A program made the position numbers and the translations under genes. This document shows positions 17,158 to 27,614 of a stretch of DNA of 64,000 nt, one piece after another. The notes beneath the pieces were generated by a model, which did no database searches, was not told the origin of the DNA, and saw only the letters and a program-made list of their open reading frames with translations. How positions within the stretch are numbered: position 1 is the first letter of the stretch; each line of letters starts with the position of its first letter. Source of the stretch: Chromatiales bacterium (ex Bugula neritina AB1) (GTDB lineage Bacteria; Pseudomonadota; Gammaproteobacteria; Granulosicoccales; Granulosicoccaceae); assembly GCA_001730015.1 (NCBI GenBank), contig MDLA01000091.1:1-64000 (forward strand), given 5' to 3'.

Positions 17158-19175
17158 GTCCGGTGCGCCTCACTGGCTATCGTATCTTTTGGATTGCCAT
17201 ACTACTGATTACCTGGCAGCTATCCGTTCACGGTAGAAGTGTCGCCAAAATGCTGGATGCACGTTGGCTGATTAAATATCCGTCGGCGTGGAAATTAAAG
17301 CTAAAGGATCACATCTCTGCGTTTATGCAGTGGTTGGTCGATGACGCGCGACTCGGTCCTGTCAGTTTCATAGAGTTTACCCGGGCGATCTCATGGCTGA
17401 TAGAGCAGCCGTATAATCTGGCTCTGGGAATTTTCTCCAGCGGTCTGGTAAGCGGGCAGGGTAGCGCTGCAATCCAGCATCTTCCGGCGTTGAGCTATAT
17501 CCCGGTAACGCTTGCGGTAATAGCGTTGGGCCACTACACGCGGGATTGGCTGCTGGCGATAATCGCCGGTCTCGCGTTTACCTACCTGGCTGTATTTAGT
17601 CAGTGGGAAAGTGCCATGGTCACACTGGCTTCTATTGTGATTGCAGTGCCATTGGGAGTGGCAATTGGTCTGTTTCTCGGGATCGGAATTTATCAGCATC
17701 CTGTGTTAAAGCGCGTAATTAACCCGCTACTTGACCTGATGCAAACCGTACCCGTATTCGCCTACCTGGTCCCTGTGCTGTTTTTGTTCGGCTTTGGTCC
17801 TGTATCTGCGCTGATTGCTACCATTATTTATGCAATGCCACCAATGGCCAGAGTCACTGCGCTATCACTGCAGGAGGTCGACAGCGAAATACGTGAGCTG
17901 GGCCTGATGGCTGGCTGTACCAAACGACAACTCATGTGGAAAGTACTGATACCAGTGGCCAGACCGGGTTTAATGGTGGGTGTTAACCAGGTCATTATGC
18001 TGTCGCTGAATATGGTGATAATCGCTTCCATGATCGGTGCCGGCGGCCTTGGCTATGATGTATTAGCCTCGCTCAGGAAGCTGGATATTGGTGCAGGTAT
18101 AGAAGCCGGTGTGGCTATTGTGGTATTGGCCGTTGCGCTCGACAGGCTAAGTCAGGCCTATTCGGTTCGGCGGAAAACTTCATTCAATAGAAGTCGAGAG
18201 CAGCGGTTTTGGCAACGGTATCCGCGAACGGTAATGGTTGGTGCTGCTGTTGTAATCTGTATGCTGCTGGGCAAGTGGCTGCCGTTTCTACAGACTTATC
18301 CCGAAACTCTTCAGATCACCACTGGCGAGTTCTGGCAACAGCAGGTGCGCTTTATTAATGTGAATTATTTTGACCAGCTGGAAGCCGGAAAAGATCTGGT
18401 GCTTTCCTGGTTTTTATTGCCGGTCAAACGGTTTTTGCTCGGTATTCCGTGGCCCTGGGGTGTAGTGCTGGTTCCGTTGATCGCCTGGCATTTTGGTGGG
18501 TGGCGGTTAGCGCTGGTTACCGCATTAATGACCGCTTTTATTGCTGCCAATGGTTTATGGGCTAAAGCAATGACCACTGTGTACCTTTGCGGTGCCTCGG
18601 TGATCATTGCTTCGACCATTGGCATTCCGATGGGCATACTAGCGGCCACTAATGAAAAAGCAGGCAAGGTTATCGGGGTATTCATAGATACCTTGCAAAC
18701 GCTACCGAGTTTTGTCTACCTCATACCTGTTGTGATGCTCTTCAGGGTGGGAGATTTTACTGCAATGATTGCAGTGGTGTTGTATGCGCTGGCACCAGCG
18801 GTTCGTTATACCGCACATGGCATCCGTCATATAGATTCTCAATTGATCGAAGCCGGCATTGTGTCAGGCTGCAGCCCTCGACAGTTGCTAACCCGTATCC
18901 GATTGCCACTGGCGTTGCCGCAAATTTTACTGGGTGTTAACCAGACGATTATGCTAGCGTTGTCTATGCTGGTGATAACAGCACTGGTCGGTACCCGGGA
19001 TCTCGGTCAGGAAGTCTATATTGCACTAACCAAAGCTGATACAGGTAGGGGCATTGTGGCAGGTTTGTGTGTGGCGTTTATCGCTATAATTGCAGATCGT
19101 ATCGTGACTGCCAGTGCAGACCGTGCGAGTAAGCGTTATCGATTGGAACAGACAAATAATGAAAGCGGAAAATGA
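17154..19175 (+). CDS. glycine betaine ABC transporter permease, tandem double-permease fusion
   Basis: 673 residues, about twice the usual ProW/OpuAB length. Two BPD_transp_1 modules are visible. The first (about 150-335) has MQTVPVFAYLVPVLFLFGFG and the EAA-type loop ELGLMAGCTKRQLMWKVLIP. The second (about 460-655) has TLQTLPSFVYLIPVVMLFRV and EAGIVSGCSPRQLLTRIRLP. Many hydrophobic segments flank and join them. A single chain with both membrane modules would replace the usual permease dimer in the inner membrane. Translation is coupled to the ATPase (ATGA overlap). Confidence 0.9.
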   Translation: MSPVRLTGYRIFWIAILLITWQLSVHGRSVAKMLDARWLIKYPSAWKLKLKDHISAFMQWLVDDARLGPVSFIEFTRAISWLIEQPYNLALGIFSSGLVSGQGSAAIQHLPALSYIPVTLAVIALGHYTRDWLLAIIAGLAFTYLAVFSQWESAMVTLASIVIAVPLGVAIGLFLGIGIYQHPVLKRVINPLLDLMQTVPVFAYLVPVLFLFGFGPVSALIATIIYAMPPMARVTALSLQEVDSEIRELGLMAGCTKRQLMWKVLIPVARPGLMVGVNQVIMLSLNMVIIASMIGAGGLGYDVLASLRKLDIGAGIEAGVAIVVLAVALDRLSQAYSVRRKTSFNRSREQRFWQRYPRTVMVGAAVVICMLLGKWLPFLQTYPETLQITTGEFWQQQVRFINVNYFDQLEAGKDLVLSWFLLPVKRFLLGIPWPWGVVLVPLIAWHFGGWRLALVTALMTAFIAANGLWAKAMTTVYLCGASVIIASTIGIPMGILAATNEKAGKVIGVFIDTLQTLPSFVYLIPVVMLFRVGDFTAMIAVVLYALAPAVRYTAHGIRHIDSQLIEAGIVSGCSPRQLLTRIRLPLALPQILLGVNQTIMLALSMLVITALVGTRDLGQEVYIALTKADTGRGIVAGLCVAFIAIIADRIVTASADRASKRYRLEQTNNESGK

Positions 19176-20049
19176 GCGTATTATCCGTACGCTGCCTTGC
19201 TGGCACACGACGGAATTGCAGATAGAACCACTTGAAGGGGGAATCACCAATCACAATTATCTGGTGACAGACGGTGAATCTCGTTATGTGGTGCGGCTGG
19301 GTGATGATATACCCGTACACCAGATCAAAAGGTTTAATGAAATAGCCGCCGCTACAGCCGCCCATGCCGCAGGCTTGTCACCAGCAATTATCCACCACGA
19401 AACCGGCGTATTGGTGATGGATTATATTGCCTCAAAGGCACTGACCGCGGAGCAGGTTGGTGAGCGTGAAACACTCCGGCAGATAGTATCACTGGTAAAA
19501 AAGTGCCATACCAGGCTTCCTGATCATCTGCGCGGCGCATCGGTTGTGTTCTGGGTTTTTCACGTTATCAGAGACTACGCAGCAACTCTGCACGAGGGAA
19601 AAAGCAGCCACACAGCACTATTACCGGGCCTGCTCGAAACAGCGAAAATGCTCCAGGAAGCAGGCGGTCCGTTCGATATAATTTTTGGCCACAACGACTT
19701 ACTTCCAGCAAATATACTGGACGATGGTCAGCGGCTCTGGTTGATTGACTGGGAATACGGCGGGTATAACACACCGCTGTTTGATCTCGGCGGCCTGGCA
19801 TCAAACAACGAGCTCGATGAAAATCTAGAACGTTTCATGCTCGAAGAATACTTTGAAGCGCCAGTAAGTGATGATCTCTGGGTGCGCTATAACGCAATGA
19901 AGTGCGCATCGCTGTTGCGTGAGACGCTATGGAGTATGGTATCTGAAATTCACTCAACAATTGATTTTGACTATTCGATTTACACATCAGAAAACCTGGC
20001 TCGCTTCAACCGGAGTCTGGCTGAATTCAAACACCTGAAGCATTCATGA
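19159..20049 (+). CDS. choline-kinase/aminoglycoside-phosphotransferase-like protein
   Basis: 296 residues from ATG 19159, 17 bp inside the permease gene. An upstream ATG at 19114 would overlap further. The APH/choline kinase fold is seen as LEGGITNHNYLV (nucleotide loop), the Brenner motif FGHNDLLPANIL (catalytic Asp and Asn) and LIDWEYGGYNTPLFDLGG (metal-binding Asp). This is closest in look to LicA/choline-kinase-like proteins. In this betaine operon it might phosphorylate choline or a related amino-alcohol, but the substrate is inferred from context only. It ends in an ATGA overlap with the dehydrogenase gene. Confidence 0.8.
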   Translation: MKAENERIIRTLPCWHTTELQIEPLEGGITNHNYLVTDGESRYVVRLGDDIPVHQIKRFNEIAAATAAHAAGLSPAIIHHETGVLVMDYIASKALTAEQVGERETLRQIVSLVKKCHTRLPDHLRGASVVFWVFHVIRDYAATLHEGKSSHTALLPGLLETAKMLQEAGGPFDIIFGHNDLLPANILDDGQRLWLIDWEYGGYNTPLFDLGGLASNNELDENLERFMLEEYFEAPVSDDLWVRYNAMKCASLLRETLWSMVSEIHSTIDFDYSIYTSENLARFNRSLAEFKHLKHS

Positions 20050-22496
20050 AAGATCTACCAGTATCGGCGAAAGTCGTTGTGATCGGCGGTGGTATTGTCG
20101 GTTGTTCTACAGCCTACCACCTGGCGAAACTCGGTTGCGAGGTTGTGCTGCTGGAGCAGGCCAGACTGACATCCGGAACTACTTTTCATGCAGCAGGCTT
20201 AGTCGGGCAGTTACGCAGTAATGCGAATGTTACTCAGCTACTGGGTTATTCGGTCGAGCTATATCGAACACTGGAAGCGGAAACCGGTCTTGCCACTGGC
20301 TGGAAAATGAATGGCGGATTGCGTCTGGCCTGCAACAAGGAGCGCTGGACAGAAGTCAAACGCCAGGCCACAACAGCTCACTCGTTCGGACTCGATATGC
20401 AGCTGCTTACTCCAGCTGAAGCACTGAACCTCTGGCCGCTGATGAATACAGGCGATGTCATTGGTGCGGCGTTTTTACCAACCGATGGTCAGGCAAACCC
20501 TTCCGACATAACACAAGCACTTGCGAGGGGGGCAAGAGCCTCCGGCGCTGAAATTTTCGAAGATACTCAGGTACTGGGTGTAACCGTCGGGAAAAACGGT
20601 ATAGAAGCAGTCGAAACAAGCCGTGGCACTATTTGTTGCGAAAAGGTGGTTTGTTGTGCGGGCCAGTGGACGCGTGAATTTGCCGCCAGGGTCGGGGTTA
20701 ATGTGCCACTGGTATCGGTACAACACCAGTATATGCTTACCGGCACCATCCCCGGGGTCACCGCTGATTTACCGACTTTGCGCGATCCTGATCGCCTGAC
20801 ATACTACAAAGAAGAGGTGGGTGGACTGGTCATGGGGGGTTACGAACCCAACCCGATTCCCTGGGCGGTTGACGGCATACCGGAAGGGTTTAGCTATAGT
20901 TTGCTTGATTCCGATTTTGATCATTTCGAGCCGATGCTTGAATTGTCTCTGGGCCGCGTACCGGCACTGGCCGAGGCCGATATCAAGCAACTGACCAATG
21001 GTCCGGAGAGCTTTACCCCTGACGGTAACTTTATTCTGGGGGAGTCACCGGAACTTGCCAATTTCTATATAGGAGCAGGCTTTAATGCCTTTGGTATAGC
21101 CTCGGGAGGTGGTGCTGGTATGGCGCTGGCTGAGTGGGTATACAAAGGTGAGCCGCCCTATGATCTATGGAGTGTCGATATCCGCCGATTTGGTCGTCCT
21201 CACTTCGATACAGACTGGGTGCGGGAACGAACACTTGAGGCCTATACCAAGCACTACACCATGGCATGGCCATCGGAAGAGCACTCATCTGCGCGTCCCT
21301 GTCGTCGCTCACCTCTTTATCAAATATTAAAAGAGCAGGGTGCCTGCTTCGGCGAAAAGCTGGGCTGGGAGCGCCCCAACTGGTTTGCTGATCTGAAAGC
21401 CGGAGAACTCCCTGAAGACATATACTCGTTTGAGCAGCCTAACTGGTACGAAGCGGTTGCCAGAGAGCATAAGGCTGCCCGCGAAGCAGCAGTGTTGATC
21501 GATCAAACTTCGTTTGCCAAGTATCTCCTGAAAGGGCCCGACGCGCTGCAGGCATTAAACTGGATTTCGGCCAACAATATTGATAAACCGGTGGGCAGCC
21601 TGACCTATACACAAATGCTCGACGATAATGGCGGCATTCAATGTGATGTTACCGTGGCGCGAACAGCTGTTAATGAGTTCTATATAGTGACAGGTACCGG
21701 CTTTGCCATCCATGACTATAACTGGATCTCCAGAAATATACCGGAAACATTAAATGCACAGCTCTTTGATGTAACCTCGTCTACCTGCGTGCTATCGCTA
21801 ATGGGGCCAAACTCGAGAGATATATTGCAGTGTGTCACACGTGCCGATATTTCCAGCGAAGTATTTCCTTTTGGGTCCCTGCAGACTATCGGTATCGGTG
21901 GCTGCCCGGTTAATGCCCTGCGTATTACCTATATTGGTGAGCTGGGCTGGGAACTGCACTTTCCGGTTGAGTATGCGCAAACTGTCTATGAAACGTTGAT
22001 GCGCGCCGGTCGTGAGCGGGGACTCGTCAACGCAGGTTATCGCATGATCGAATCCTGCAGATTAGAAAAAGGTTACCGGGCCTGGGGTAGTGATATAGGG
22101 CCGGATCACACACCACTCGATGCCGGGCTTGGCTGGGCGGTTAAGCTGAAAAATTCCAATACACCGTTTAAGGGGCGTGAAGCAATCACCAGGCAGCAGC
22201 AGGCTGGTCTGAAGAAAAAACTGGCCTGCTTTACCGTGAAAGACCCCGATGTCGTGCTGTTGGGGCGTGAGACAATCTACCGTAACGGTACGCGTGTCGG
22301 CTGGCTAAGTAGTGGTGGTTATGGTCACCACCTAAATTGTGCGATCGGCTATGGCTATATTCGCAATGAATCGGGTGTTACTGATGAATATATTCGTAGC
22401 GGTAGCTATCAACTGGAAGTAGCGACACAACTGGTTGACTGCCAGGTGCATCTGAAAGCGTTGTACGATAATACCAACCAGCGAATCCGAGCCTGA
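20046..22496 (+). CDS. dimethylglycine/sarcosine dehydrogenase-type FAD oxidoreductase with GcvT domain
   Basis: 816 residues. The N-terminal DAO-type FAD domain has VVVIGGGIVGCSTAYHLAKL and TSGTTFHAAGLVGQLR (the His of this motif carries covalent FAD in DMGDH and SarDH). The C-terminal half (about 430-810) is a GcvT/aminomethyltransferase folate-binding region (LMGPNSRDIL, GELGWELHFPVEYA, ESCRLEKGYRAWGSDI). Family members demethylate dimethylglycine or sarcosine and pass the one-carbon unit to tetrahydrofolate. As last gene of a betaine uptake operon it fits degradation of betaine-derived methylglycines. No betaine-homocysteine methyltransferase or betaine monooxygenase is in the window. Confidence 0.9.
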   Translation: MKDLPVSAKVVVIGGGIVGCSTAYHLAKLGCEVVLLEQARLTSGTTFHAAGLVGQLRSNANVTQLLGYSVELYRTLEAETGLATGWKMNGGLRLACNKERWTEVKRQATTAHSFGLDMQLLTPAEALNLWPLMNTGDVIGAAFLPTDGQANPSDITQALARGARASGAEIFEDTQVLGVTVGKNGIEAVETSRGTICCEKVVCCAGQWTREFAARVGVNVPLVSVQHQYMLTGTIPGVTADLPTLRDPDRLTYYKEEVGGLVMGGYEPNPIPWAVDGIPEGFSYSLLDSDFDHFEPMLELSLGRVPALAEADIKQLTNGPESFTPDGNFILGESPELANFYIGAGFNAFGIASGGGAGMALAEWVYKGEPPYDLWSVDIRRFGRPHFDTDWVRERTLEAYTKHYTMAWPSEEHSSARPCRRSPLYQILKEQGACFGEKLGWERPNWFADLKAGELPEDIYSFEQPNWYEAVAREHKAAREAAVLIDQTSFAKYLLKGPDALQALNWISANNIDKPVGSLTYTQMLDDNGGIQCDVTVARTAVNEFYIVTGTGFAIHDYNWISRNIPETLNAQLFDVTSSTCVLSLMGPNSRDILQCVTRADISSEVFPFGSLQTIGIGGCPVNALRITYIGELGWELHFPVEYAQTVYETLMRAGRERGLVNAGYRMIESCRLEKGYRAWGSDIGPDHTPLDAGLGWAVKLKNSNTPFKGREAITRQQQAGLKKKLACFTVKDPDVVLLGRETIYRNGTRVGWLSSGGYGHHLNCAIGYGYIRNESGVTDEYIRSGSYQLEVATQLVDCQVHLKALYDNTNQRIRA

Positions 22497-22520
22497 ATTC
22501 CTGTTACCGGTTTTTTTGTC

Positions 22521-22551
22521 TATAGCCGGTTGCCAATGAGCAGCCGGCTAT
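22521..22551. terminator. inverted repeat between convergent genes
   Basis: TATAGCCGG and CCGGCTATA form a 9-bp perfect stem around a 13-nt loop in the 63 bp between the convergent dehydrogenase and hybrid-kinase genes. A T7 run lies just before it on the plus strand. It could serve as a terminator for either direction, although the T-tract is not in the classical position. Confidence 0.5.
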
Positions 22552-22559
22552 ATTTCAGT

Positions 22560-24977
22560 TTATGCAGCTTTCTGGCGTTCGATGTTTGCCTCTGGTAGCC
22601 ACTTGTTGAGTGCAGCGAAAAGCTCCTCGATAGCAATGGGTTTAGTGGCAAAGTCGTCCATGCCAACACTCAGGCATTTTTCACTGTCTCCACGCATAGC
22701 GTTGGCCGTAAGTGCCACAATCGGGCAATGTACGGCGTTTGTTTCAGCTTCGTGCTCGCGAATAGCCAAGGTTGCATCGAGACCATTCATTTCGGGCATT
22801 GAGACATCCATAAATACCAGGTCGGGGCGTCGTCGTTTGAATGCTTCTACACCCAGCAAACCATTGGCTGCGATTTCCAGTTCCAGGTCGCAGGTATCTA
22901 GCATGCTGGTGATGACAAGCTGGTTTATTTCATTATCTTCAACAATAAGAATTACCGGTTTATCGTTAACGGGTGCATCTTCCTGTACCACCTGATCAGT
23001 CGCTGTCGGGGTGTGGTCCGTGTTAGCGGGTGCTGAGGGTATCCGGGCGGGTATTGGCTCTATCTGTGCGTCATTCGTGGCGTTGGTGGACAGGCGTGTT
23101 ACGGATTCCTGATTACTGGTGAGTACTTCGGTGATTGAGGCGTGCAGCAGGCCGGATGGGGCGGGTTTAATCAGGCAATCCGCAAATCCCAGATCGCGAA
23201 TACGCTCTTTTTGTACTGATTGATCTACCGATGACAGCAGTATCGTCGGCACAGTACTCATTGATGGAATTTCCTTTAGATTTTTACACAGCGCATGGCC
23301 GTCCATACCTGGCATCTGAAAATCGGTGATGACCACACCAAACGGCACATCGTCATGACTCTCTTGCTTGCAGATGCTCAGTGCCTCAACTCCGCTGCGG
23401 GCGACAACAGGGCGCATACCCCAGCTGGCTACCCGTCGGCTAAGTATTTCGCAGTTGACAGGCAGGTCGTCGACAATCAGTACTTTCACTCCGGCAAATG
23501 CTACTTTCTCACGCGGAGCCTTAACACAGGGCTCCGATCGATCCAGTGGTAATTCCAGGGTAAAAGAAAAATCGGAACCTTCACCTTCTACGGAAGAGAG
23601 CTTAATGTCACTTCCCATTAGCCGCACAAGGCGGCGCGATATAGCCAGTCCGAGACCAGTGCCTTCGTATTTTCGGTTAGAGGCCCCGTCCACTTGCTCG
23701 AATTCGCTAAAGATTGCTGCTTTTTTGTGGTCAGGTATGCCAATGCCGGTGTCTTTGACGCTTACATTCAGCGTGCCTTTGTCTGAACTGAATTCACCAT
23801 CGACATGCACTATTACATAGCCTTTCTCGGTGAACTTAATAGCATTGCCCGTCAGGTTCGTCATAATCTGGCGAATGCGGCCCACATCACCAATAAAGCG
23901 ATCGGGTATATCCAAAGAGTAGTCGAGTACCAGTTCTATACCTTTACTTCGTGCTCTGGTGGCCAGTAGTGCAGAGACATCTTCAAGCGCTAGTCGCAGG
24001 TTAAAAGGCACCGGATCAAGCTCTAGTTTTCCGGCTTCGATCTTTGAGAAGTCCAGAATGTCGTTGATGATCGTCAGCAGAGCCAGGCCGGATTTTGAAA
24101 CCGTAGAGGCATACATTCGCTGCTCACTGGATAGATCACTTTCCAGCAGCAATTCAGTCATACCGATTACGCCGTTCATCGGGGTGCGGATTTCGTGGCT
24201 CATGTTAGCCAGAAACTCGGACTTTGCCCGGTTTGACGATTCCGCTAGGTTGCGCGATTTTTCCAGTTCTACTTCACGGGCGGCCAGCTTGGCTTCATTA
24301 TTTTTAAACTCGGTAACATCAGATTTGATGTCCACTATGTGGCCACTGTCCAGTTCGTTCAGTGTGGCCTTATAGTATTTTTCTGTTTTCTCGTTATATA
24401 CCGTGACCGGGGTGTCACTTGATATCTGAGCGGCGCGGGCGTCTAGCGTGTTTTCCACCCACAACTCTATATCGAGTGCATTGTCAGCGGCTTCAGGAGC
24501 CATTTCGAGGAGAATATCGCGCTCCTTCATTCCGCGTTTTATCGGTATGTCGTATTCTGCGCAGTACGTTTCCATCGCCGTGTTGTATTGCACCAGTGTG
24601 CGATTCCGATCGAACACCGCAAAGGGCGCGTCGATCACGTTTAACGCGTTAAACATCAACGCTGACGCATCGAGACTTTTTTTCTGGTAGATAATCATCG
24701 GAATACCAATTCCGATAATAAGTGCGGTGGTGAGGTAGCCTGCAACTTCCGCCATCTTTGCCGGAGGCATCGAAGCGTTCAGCAGTACAATCGCTACAGT
24801 CAGACCAGCAAGGCTTGCAAGCACACTCAGTAAAATTGTCAGGATAAAGAGACTTTTATTGGTGCTGGCGCGATCCAGTCTTCCCTGTAATCGGTCGTAA
24901 AACGAGTCAGGGCTTTTATGAACTTTACTTTCAGATTCTGCATTAGGCATAGATAACGTCAACTCACGCAATAGCAT
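22560..24977 (-). CDS. membrane hybrid sensor histidine kinase with two receiver domains
   Basis: 805 residues (ATG 24950, residue 10, is an alternative start). Two transmembrane helices at about 42-65 and 76-97 with almost no periplasmic loop, a PAS domain (about 110-225, [20 protein letters not shown]), a coiled coil, HisKA ([19 protein letters not shown]), HATPase_c ([29 protein letters not shown]), then two receivers: one at about 510-625 ([23 protein letters not shown]) and one at about 675-795 ([25 protein letters not shown]). A BarA/TorS-like phosphorelay sensor without an Hpt domain, so an external Hpt protein is needed. The signal is unknown. No response regulator is adjacent. Confidence 0.93.
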   Translation of the reverse strand: MLLRELTLSMPNAESESKVHKSPDSFYDRLQGRLDRASTNKSLFILTILLSVLASLAGLTVAIVLLNASMPPAKMAEVAGYLTTALIIGIGIPMIIYQKKSLDASALMFNALNVIDAPFAVFDRNRTLVQYNTAMETYCAEYDIPIKRGMKERDILLEMAPEAADNALDIELWVENTLDARAAQISSDTPVTVYNEKTEKYYKATLNELDSGHIVDIKSDVTEFKNNEAKLAAREVELEKSRNLAESSNRAKSEFLANMSHEIRTPMNGVIGMTELLLESDLSSEQRMYASTVSKSGLALLTIINDILDFSKIEAGKLELDPVPFNLRLALEDVSALLATRARSKGIELVLDYSLDIPDRFIGDVGRIRQIMTNLTGNAIKFTEKGYVIVHVDGEFSSDKGTLNVSVKDTGIGIPDHKKAAIFSEFEQVDGASNRKYEGTGLGLAISRRLVRLMGSDIKLSSVEGEGSDFSFTLELPLDRSEPCVKAPREKVAFAGVKVLIVDDLPVNCEILSRRVASWGMRPVVARSGVEALSICKQESHDDVPFGVVITDFQMPGMDGHALCKNLKEIPSMSTVPTILLSSVDQSVQKERIRDLGFADCLIKPAPSGLLHASITEVLTSNQESVTRLSTNATNDAQIEPIPARIPSAPANTDHTPTATDQVVQEDAPVNDKPVILIVEDNEINQLVITSMLDTCDLELEIAANGLLGVEAFKRRRPDLVFMDVSMPEMNGLDATLAIREHEAETNAVHCPIVALTANAMRGDSEKCLSVGMDDFATKPIAIEELFAALNKWLPEANIERQKAA

Positions 24978-25113
24978 TAGTTAAATCAGGGTAGGTTAAT
25001 TCCCTACCTCAAACCTAGCGGCAATTGCTGAATCACATTGAACAGGTATCTATCGCTGTGTGACACCGGTGTTTATTCAACCGGTACAGTTGATTACCGT
25101 ACCTGTTTTCTGC

Positions 25114-25638
25114 CTATGCGACGTTCTTTCGCTTCGGCAGTACCCAGTCCGGTCGAATAAAATGGCAGGTATAACCGTTGGGGTAGCGCTGTAAATAATC
25201 CTGATGCTCGGGCTCCGCTTCCCAGAAATCTCCAGCCGGTTCCACTTCAGTGACTACTTTGCCTGGCCACAGACCAGAGGCGTTTACATCGGCAATTGTA
25301 TCAAGGGCGACGGCTTTCTGCTCCTCAGATACATAATAAATAGCCGATCGGTACGACATTCCAGCGTCGTTGCCCTGCCTCATTGGAGTGCTTGGGTCGT
25401 GAATCTGGAAAAAGAACTCAAGCATTGTTCGATAGTCGGTTTTGTCGGTATCGAAAATTATCTCGATACCCTCCGCATGGGTGCCGTGATTGCGGTAAGT
25501 TGCGTTGGGCACATCACCACCGGTATACCCGACCCTCGTTGACAAAACACCGGGCTGGCGACGGATAAGCTCCTCCATGCCCCAAAAGCACCCTCCGGCG
25601 AGGACGGCGCGCTCTGTATTGACTGCGTTTGTGGTCAT
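25114..25638 (-). CDS. msrA: peptide-methionine (S)-S-oxide reductase MsrA
   Basis: 174 residues, normal for MsrA. Catalytic motif [10 protein letters not shown] with the reactive Cys, then [25 protein letters not shown] and [11 protein letters not shown], which are all family signatures. It repairs oxidised methionine in cytosolic proteins using thioredoxin. The C-terminus ([16 protein letters not shown]) lacks the usual Cys-rich resolving region, so the resolving cysteine arrangement may differ. Monocistronic. Confidence 0.95.
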   Translation of the reverse strand: MTTNAVNTERAVLAGGCFWGMEELIRRQPGVLSTRVGYTGGDVPNATYRNHGTHAEGIEIIFDTDKTDYRTMLEFFFQIHDPSTPMRQGNDAGMSYRSAIYYVSEEQKAVALDTIADVNASGLWPGKVVTEVEPAGDFWEAEPEHQDYLQRYPNGYTCHFIRPDWVLPKRKNVA

Positions 25639-25877
25639 TATTCAGGCTCCGTGTGTAGCGTTAGTAAATTAGCGGCAGGCAGGAACGGTTATTCCCTGCT
25701 AGGTACTACTATTTTAAGGTCACAGATTAGTTACTCAACCACTTTACCTGTCCGTTTTATCAAAGGTGGTAAAAGTGCTCGCGTAAACAGGCTTTGCAGT
25801 AACACATTAATTATATGATCACGGGCCGGGAGTTTGGTTCAGGTTTTTCCGTGAGACCCGCCAGCGGCAATGCATAA

Positions 25878-27350
25878 TCAGGGAATTACCGCCTCGGCCT
25901 CAATTTCCACATCATACGGGCCAACCAGAGAGCTCACTTCAAGAAGCGTATTGGCCGGGCGGCTTTGAGTAAAGTATCGACCATGAACCCGTGATACAGC
26001 TTCCCAGTTGCTGCAGTCTTTTAAATATATGCGCGTGCGAACGACATCGTCCATCGTTGCGCCGAGCGCACCGAGGCTCGCTGCTATCTTATCGAGTATG
26101 TAAACGGTCTGTGCTCGCGGGTTGTTTGTGCCAACAGGCCGATCCAGCCCGTGTGTGGCTGTTGTTCCGCTCACCATCACGCGGTTGCCGTCGCGGATCG
26201 CGCGGCTGTAACCACAAATGGGCTCGTATTCACTGCCACTGCTGACTTGCCATCGATTCACCCGGCCGGGTACGGGTTCCTTTGCATACACTTTTGGCAG
26301 TGAATTCAGGTGATGACTTAAATCCCCGGAGGCGGTCAGATAGGGTGGCTGGCGGTACTCACTGCCGCAATCGCCCGGGATCCGGGTCAGTAGTGTCGAT
26401 ACCTCGCTTATAAGTTGCATGTCGGTTTCATCAAGCTTGAGTGATAGCAGCTCCCGATTGCTGTCATGGTGCGCATTTTCTGTGAGCCTGGCGCCGACAA
26501 TAACCCCCGCGACAGCAGCCTGTTGTATTACCCATCGGGCGGCAACATTAGCAAGAGAAACCCCGTGTTTGCCGGCTATGGTGTTGAGTGCCTGCATCAC
26601 CTGCTGAAACACCGCCCAGCCGCCGGTAGCGTTTATGAAGCGCAAGTACTTCATTTTGCTCCAGTCTGTGACGCCATCAGGTTCGGGCTGGTTGAGCCAT
26701 TGGTCACTAAGGAAGCCACCGGCCAGGGTGCCATAGGCAAGCAGTTTGACCTGGTGCTCGCTGCATAGCTGGCTCATATCACCAAGCGCACGGTGATCAA
26801 GTACCGACAAACACACCTGATTGCACTCGACTTCAAATCCGGCTGAAAGTAAGACGTGCAGATGGTCGGTATCGAAATTAGTGGTGCCGATGTGCTTGAT
26901 CCGGCCCTCCTGCTTAAGCAGCATTAATCCATCCATAACGTCTATATAGCCGGGGTGTTCAAAGCTCCACCAGTGCAGCTGCAGCAGATCGATGCATTCA
27001 ACACCCAGGCGATTCAAACGCTCCTCAATACCGGCACGAACGGCGTCCAAACTAAATAAATGGGGCTCAGGGCACCATTTTGTATAGAGTTTCAATGAGG
27101 TTTCGTCTTGCCCGGCCTTGATGAGTTTGGCTCGGGCGGCACCGGCAATAAGCTCGGCACTGCCATAGTGATCTGCCATATCAAAACAGTGAAAGCCTTG
27201 TTCTGCGTAATTTAGCAGCGCATCTGAGGCGTTATTCTGATCCAGTGTATTACCGCCGCGTTCGAGATCGGCCACCTGCCAGAGTCCGGTAACAATAGGG
27301 TTTTCACGTAACCCGAGTGAGTCGATCAGTGTGTTGCTTTGCTTGGGCAA
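25878..27350 (-). CDS. aldo/keto reductase-RidA fusion protein
   Basis: 490 residues from TTG 27350, with GGAG about 7 nt upstream. Residues 1-330 are an aldo/keto reductase barrel: GLWQVADLERGG, FDMADHYGSAE (catalytic Asp and Tyr), KLYTKW (Lys), LLQLHWW (His) and VAGVIVGARL near the cofactor phosphate site. Residues about 365-490 are a RidA/YjgF domain (GYSRAIRDGNRVMVSGTTAT, YILDKIAASLGALGATMDDV, SRPANTLLEVSSLVGPYDVE) with the conserved Arg. RidA proteins hydrolyse reactive enamines/imines, so the fusion may couple reduction of a carbonyl with removal of a reactive nitrogen intermediate. This coupling is inference. Separated from the kynureninase operon by a MITE. Confidence 0.88.
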   Translation of the reverse strand: MPKQSNTLIDSLGLRENPIVTGLWQVADLERGGNTLDQNNASDALLNYAEQGFHCFDMADHYGSAELIAGAARAKLIKAGQDETSLKLYTKWCPEPHLFSLDAVRAGIEERLNRLGVECIDLLQLHWWSFEHPGYIDVMDGLMLLKQEGRIKHIGTTNFDTDHLHVLLSAGFEVECNQVCLSVLDHRALGDMSQLCSEHQVKLLAYGTLAGGFLSDQWLNQPEPDGVTDWSKMKYLRFINATGGWAVFQQVMQALNTIAGKHGVSLANVAARWVIQQAAVAGVIVGARLTENAHHDSNRELLSLKLDETDMQLISEVSTLLTRIPGDCGSEYRQPPYLTASGDLSHHLNSLPKVYAKEPVPGRVNRWQVSSGSEYEPICGYSRAIRDGNRVMVSGTTATHGLDRPVGTNNPRAQTVYILDKIAASLGALGATMDDVVRTRIYLKDCSNWEAVSRVHGRYFTQSRPANTLLEVSSLVGPYDVEIEAEAVIP

Positions 27351-27370
27351 AAAAAACTCCTTGTGCTTAA

Positions 27371-27545
27371 CCTGGATTATTCATGGGGTGACGAGCATAA
27401 CGCGTAGGCCTTACTTATTCATGGCGAGGGATTTCACCGTGCATTTTCTTATCGCGTCCAATAGTCTGTTTGATATTTGCAAGAGAAATTCGCTGTGGAA
27501 TCAAGGTTCAGGTGAGATGCCGTCAATCCTGTGAATAATACAGGG
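27371..27545. repeat. IS1380-derived MITE, copy 1
   Basis: 175-bp element with inverted ends CCTGGATTATTCATGGGG and (complement of the far end) CCCTGTATTATTCACAGG. It matches the element at 43324-43498 over its full length in inverted orientation. Its ends also match those of the IS1380-family remnant at 49783-50791 (CCTGAATAATTCATAAGATT), so it is probably a non-autonomous derivative of such an element. It lies between two AKR genes and carries no credible gene. Confidence 0.7.
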
Positions 27546-27614
27546 TATCGGTTTATTTACTGTACGGACTATAGGCTGCGAGCGGCTGTAACTGATTAAC
27601 CAGCCTGCGCCTGA

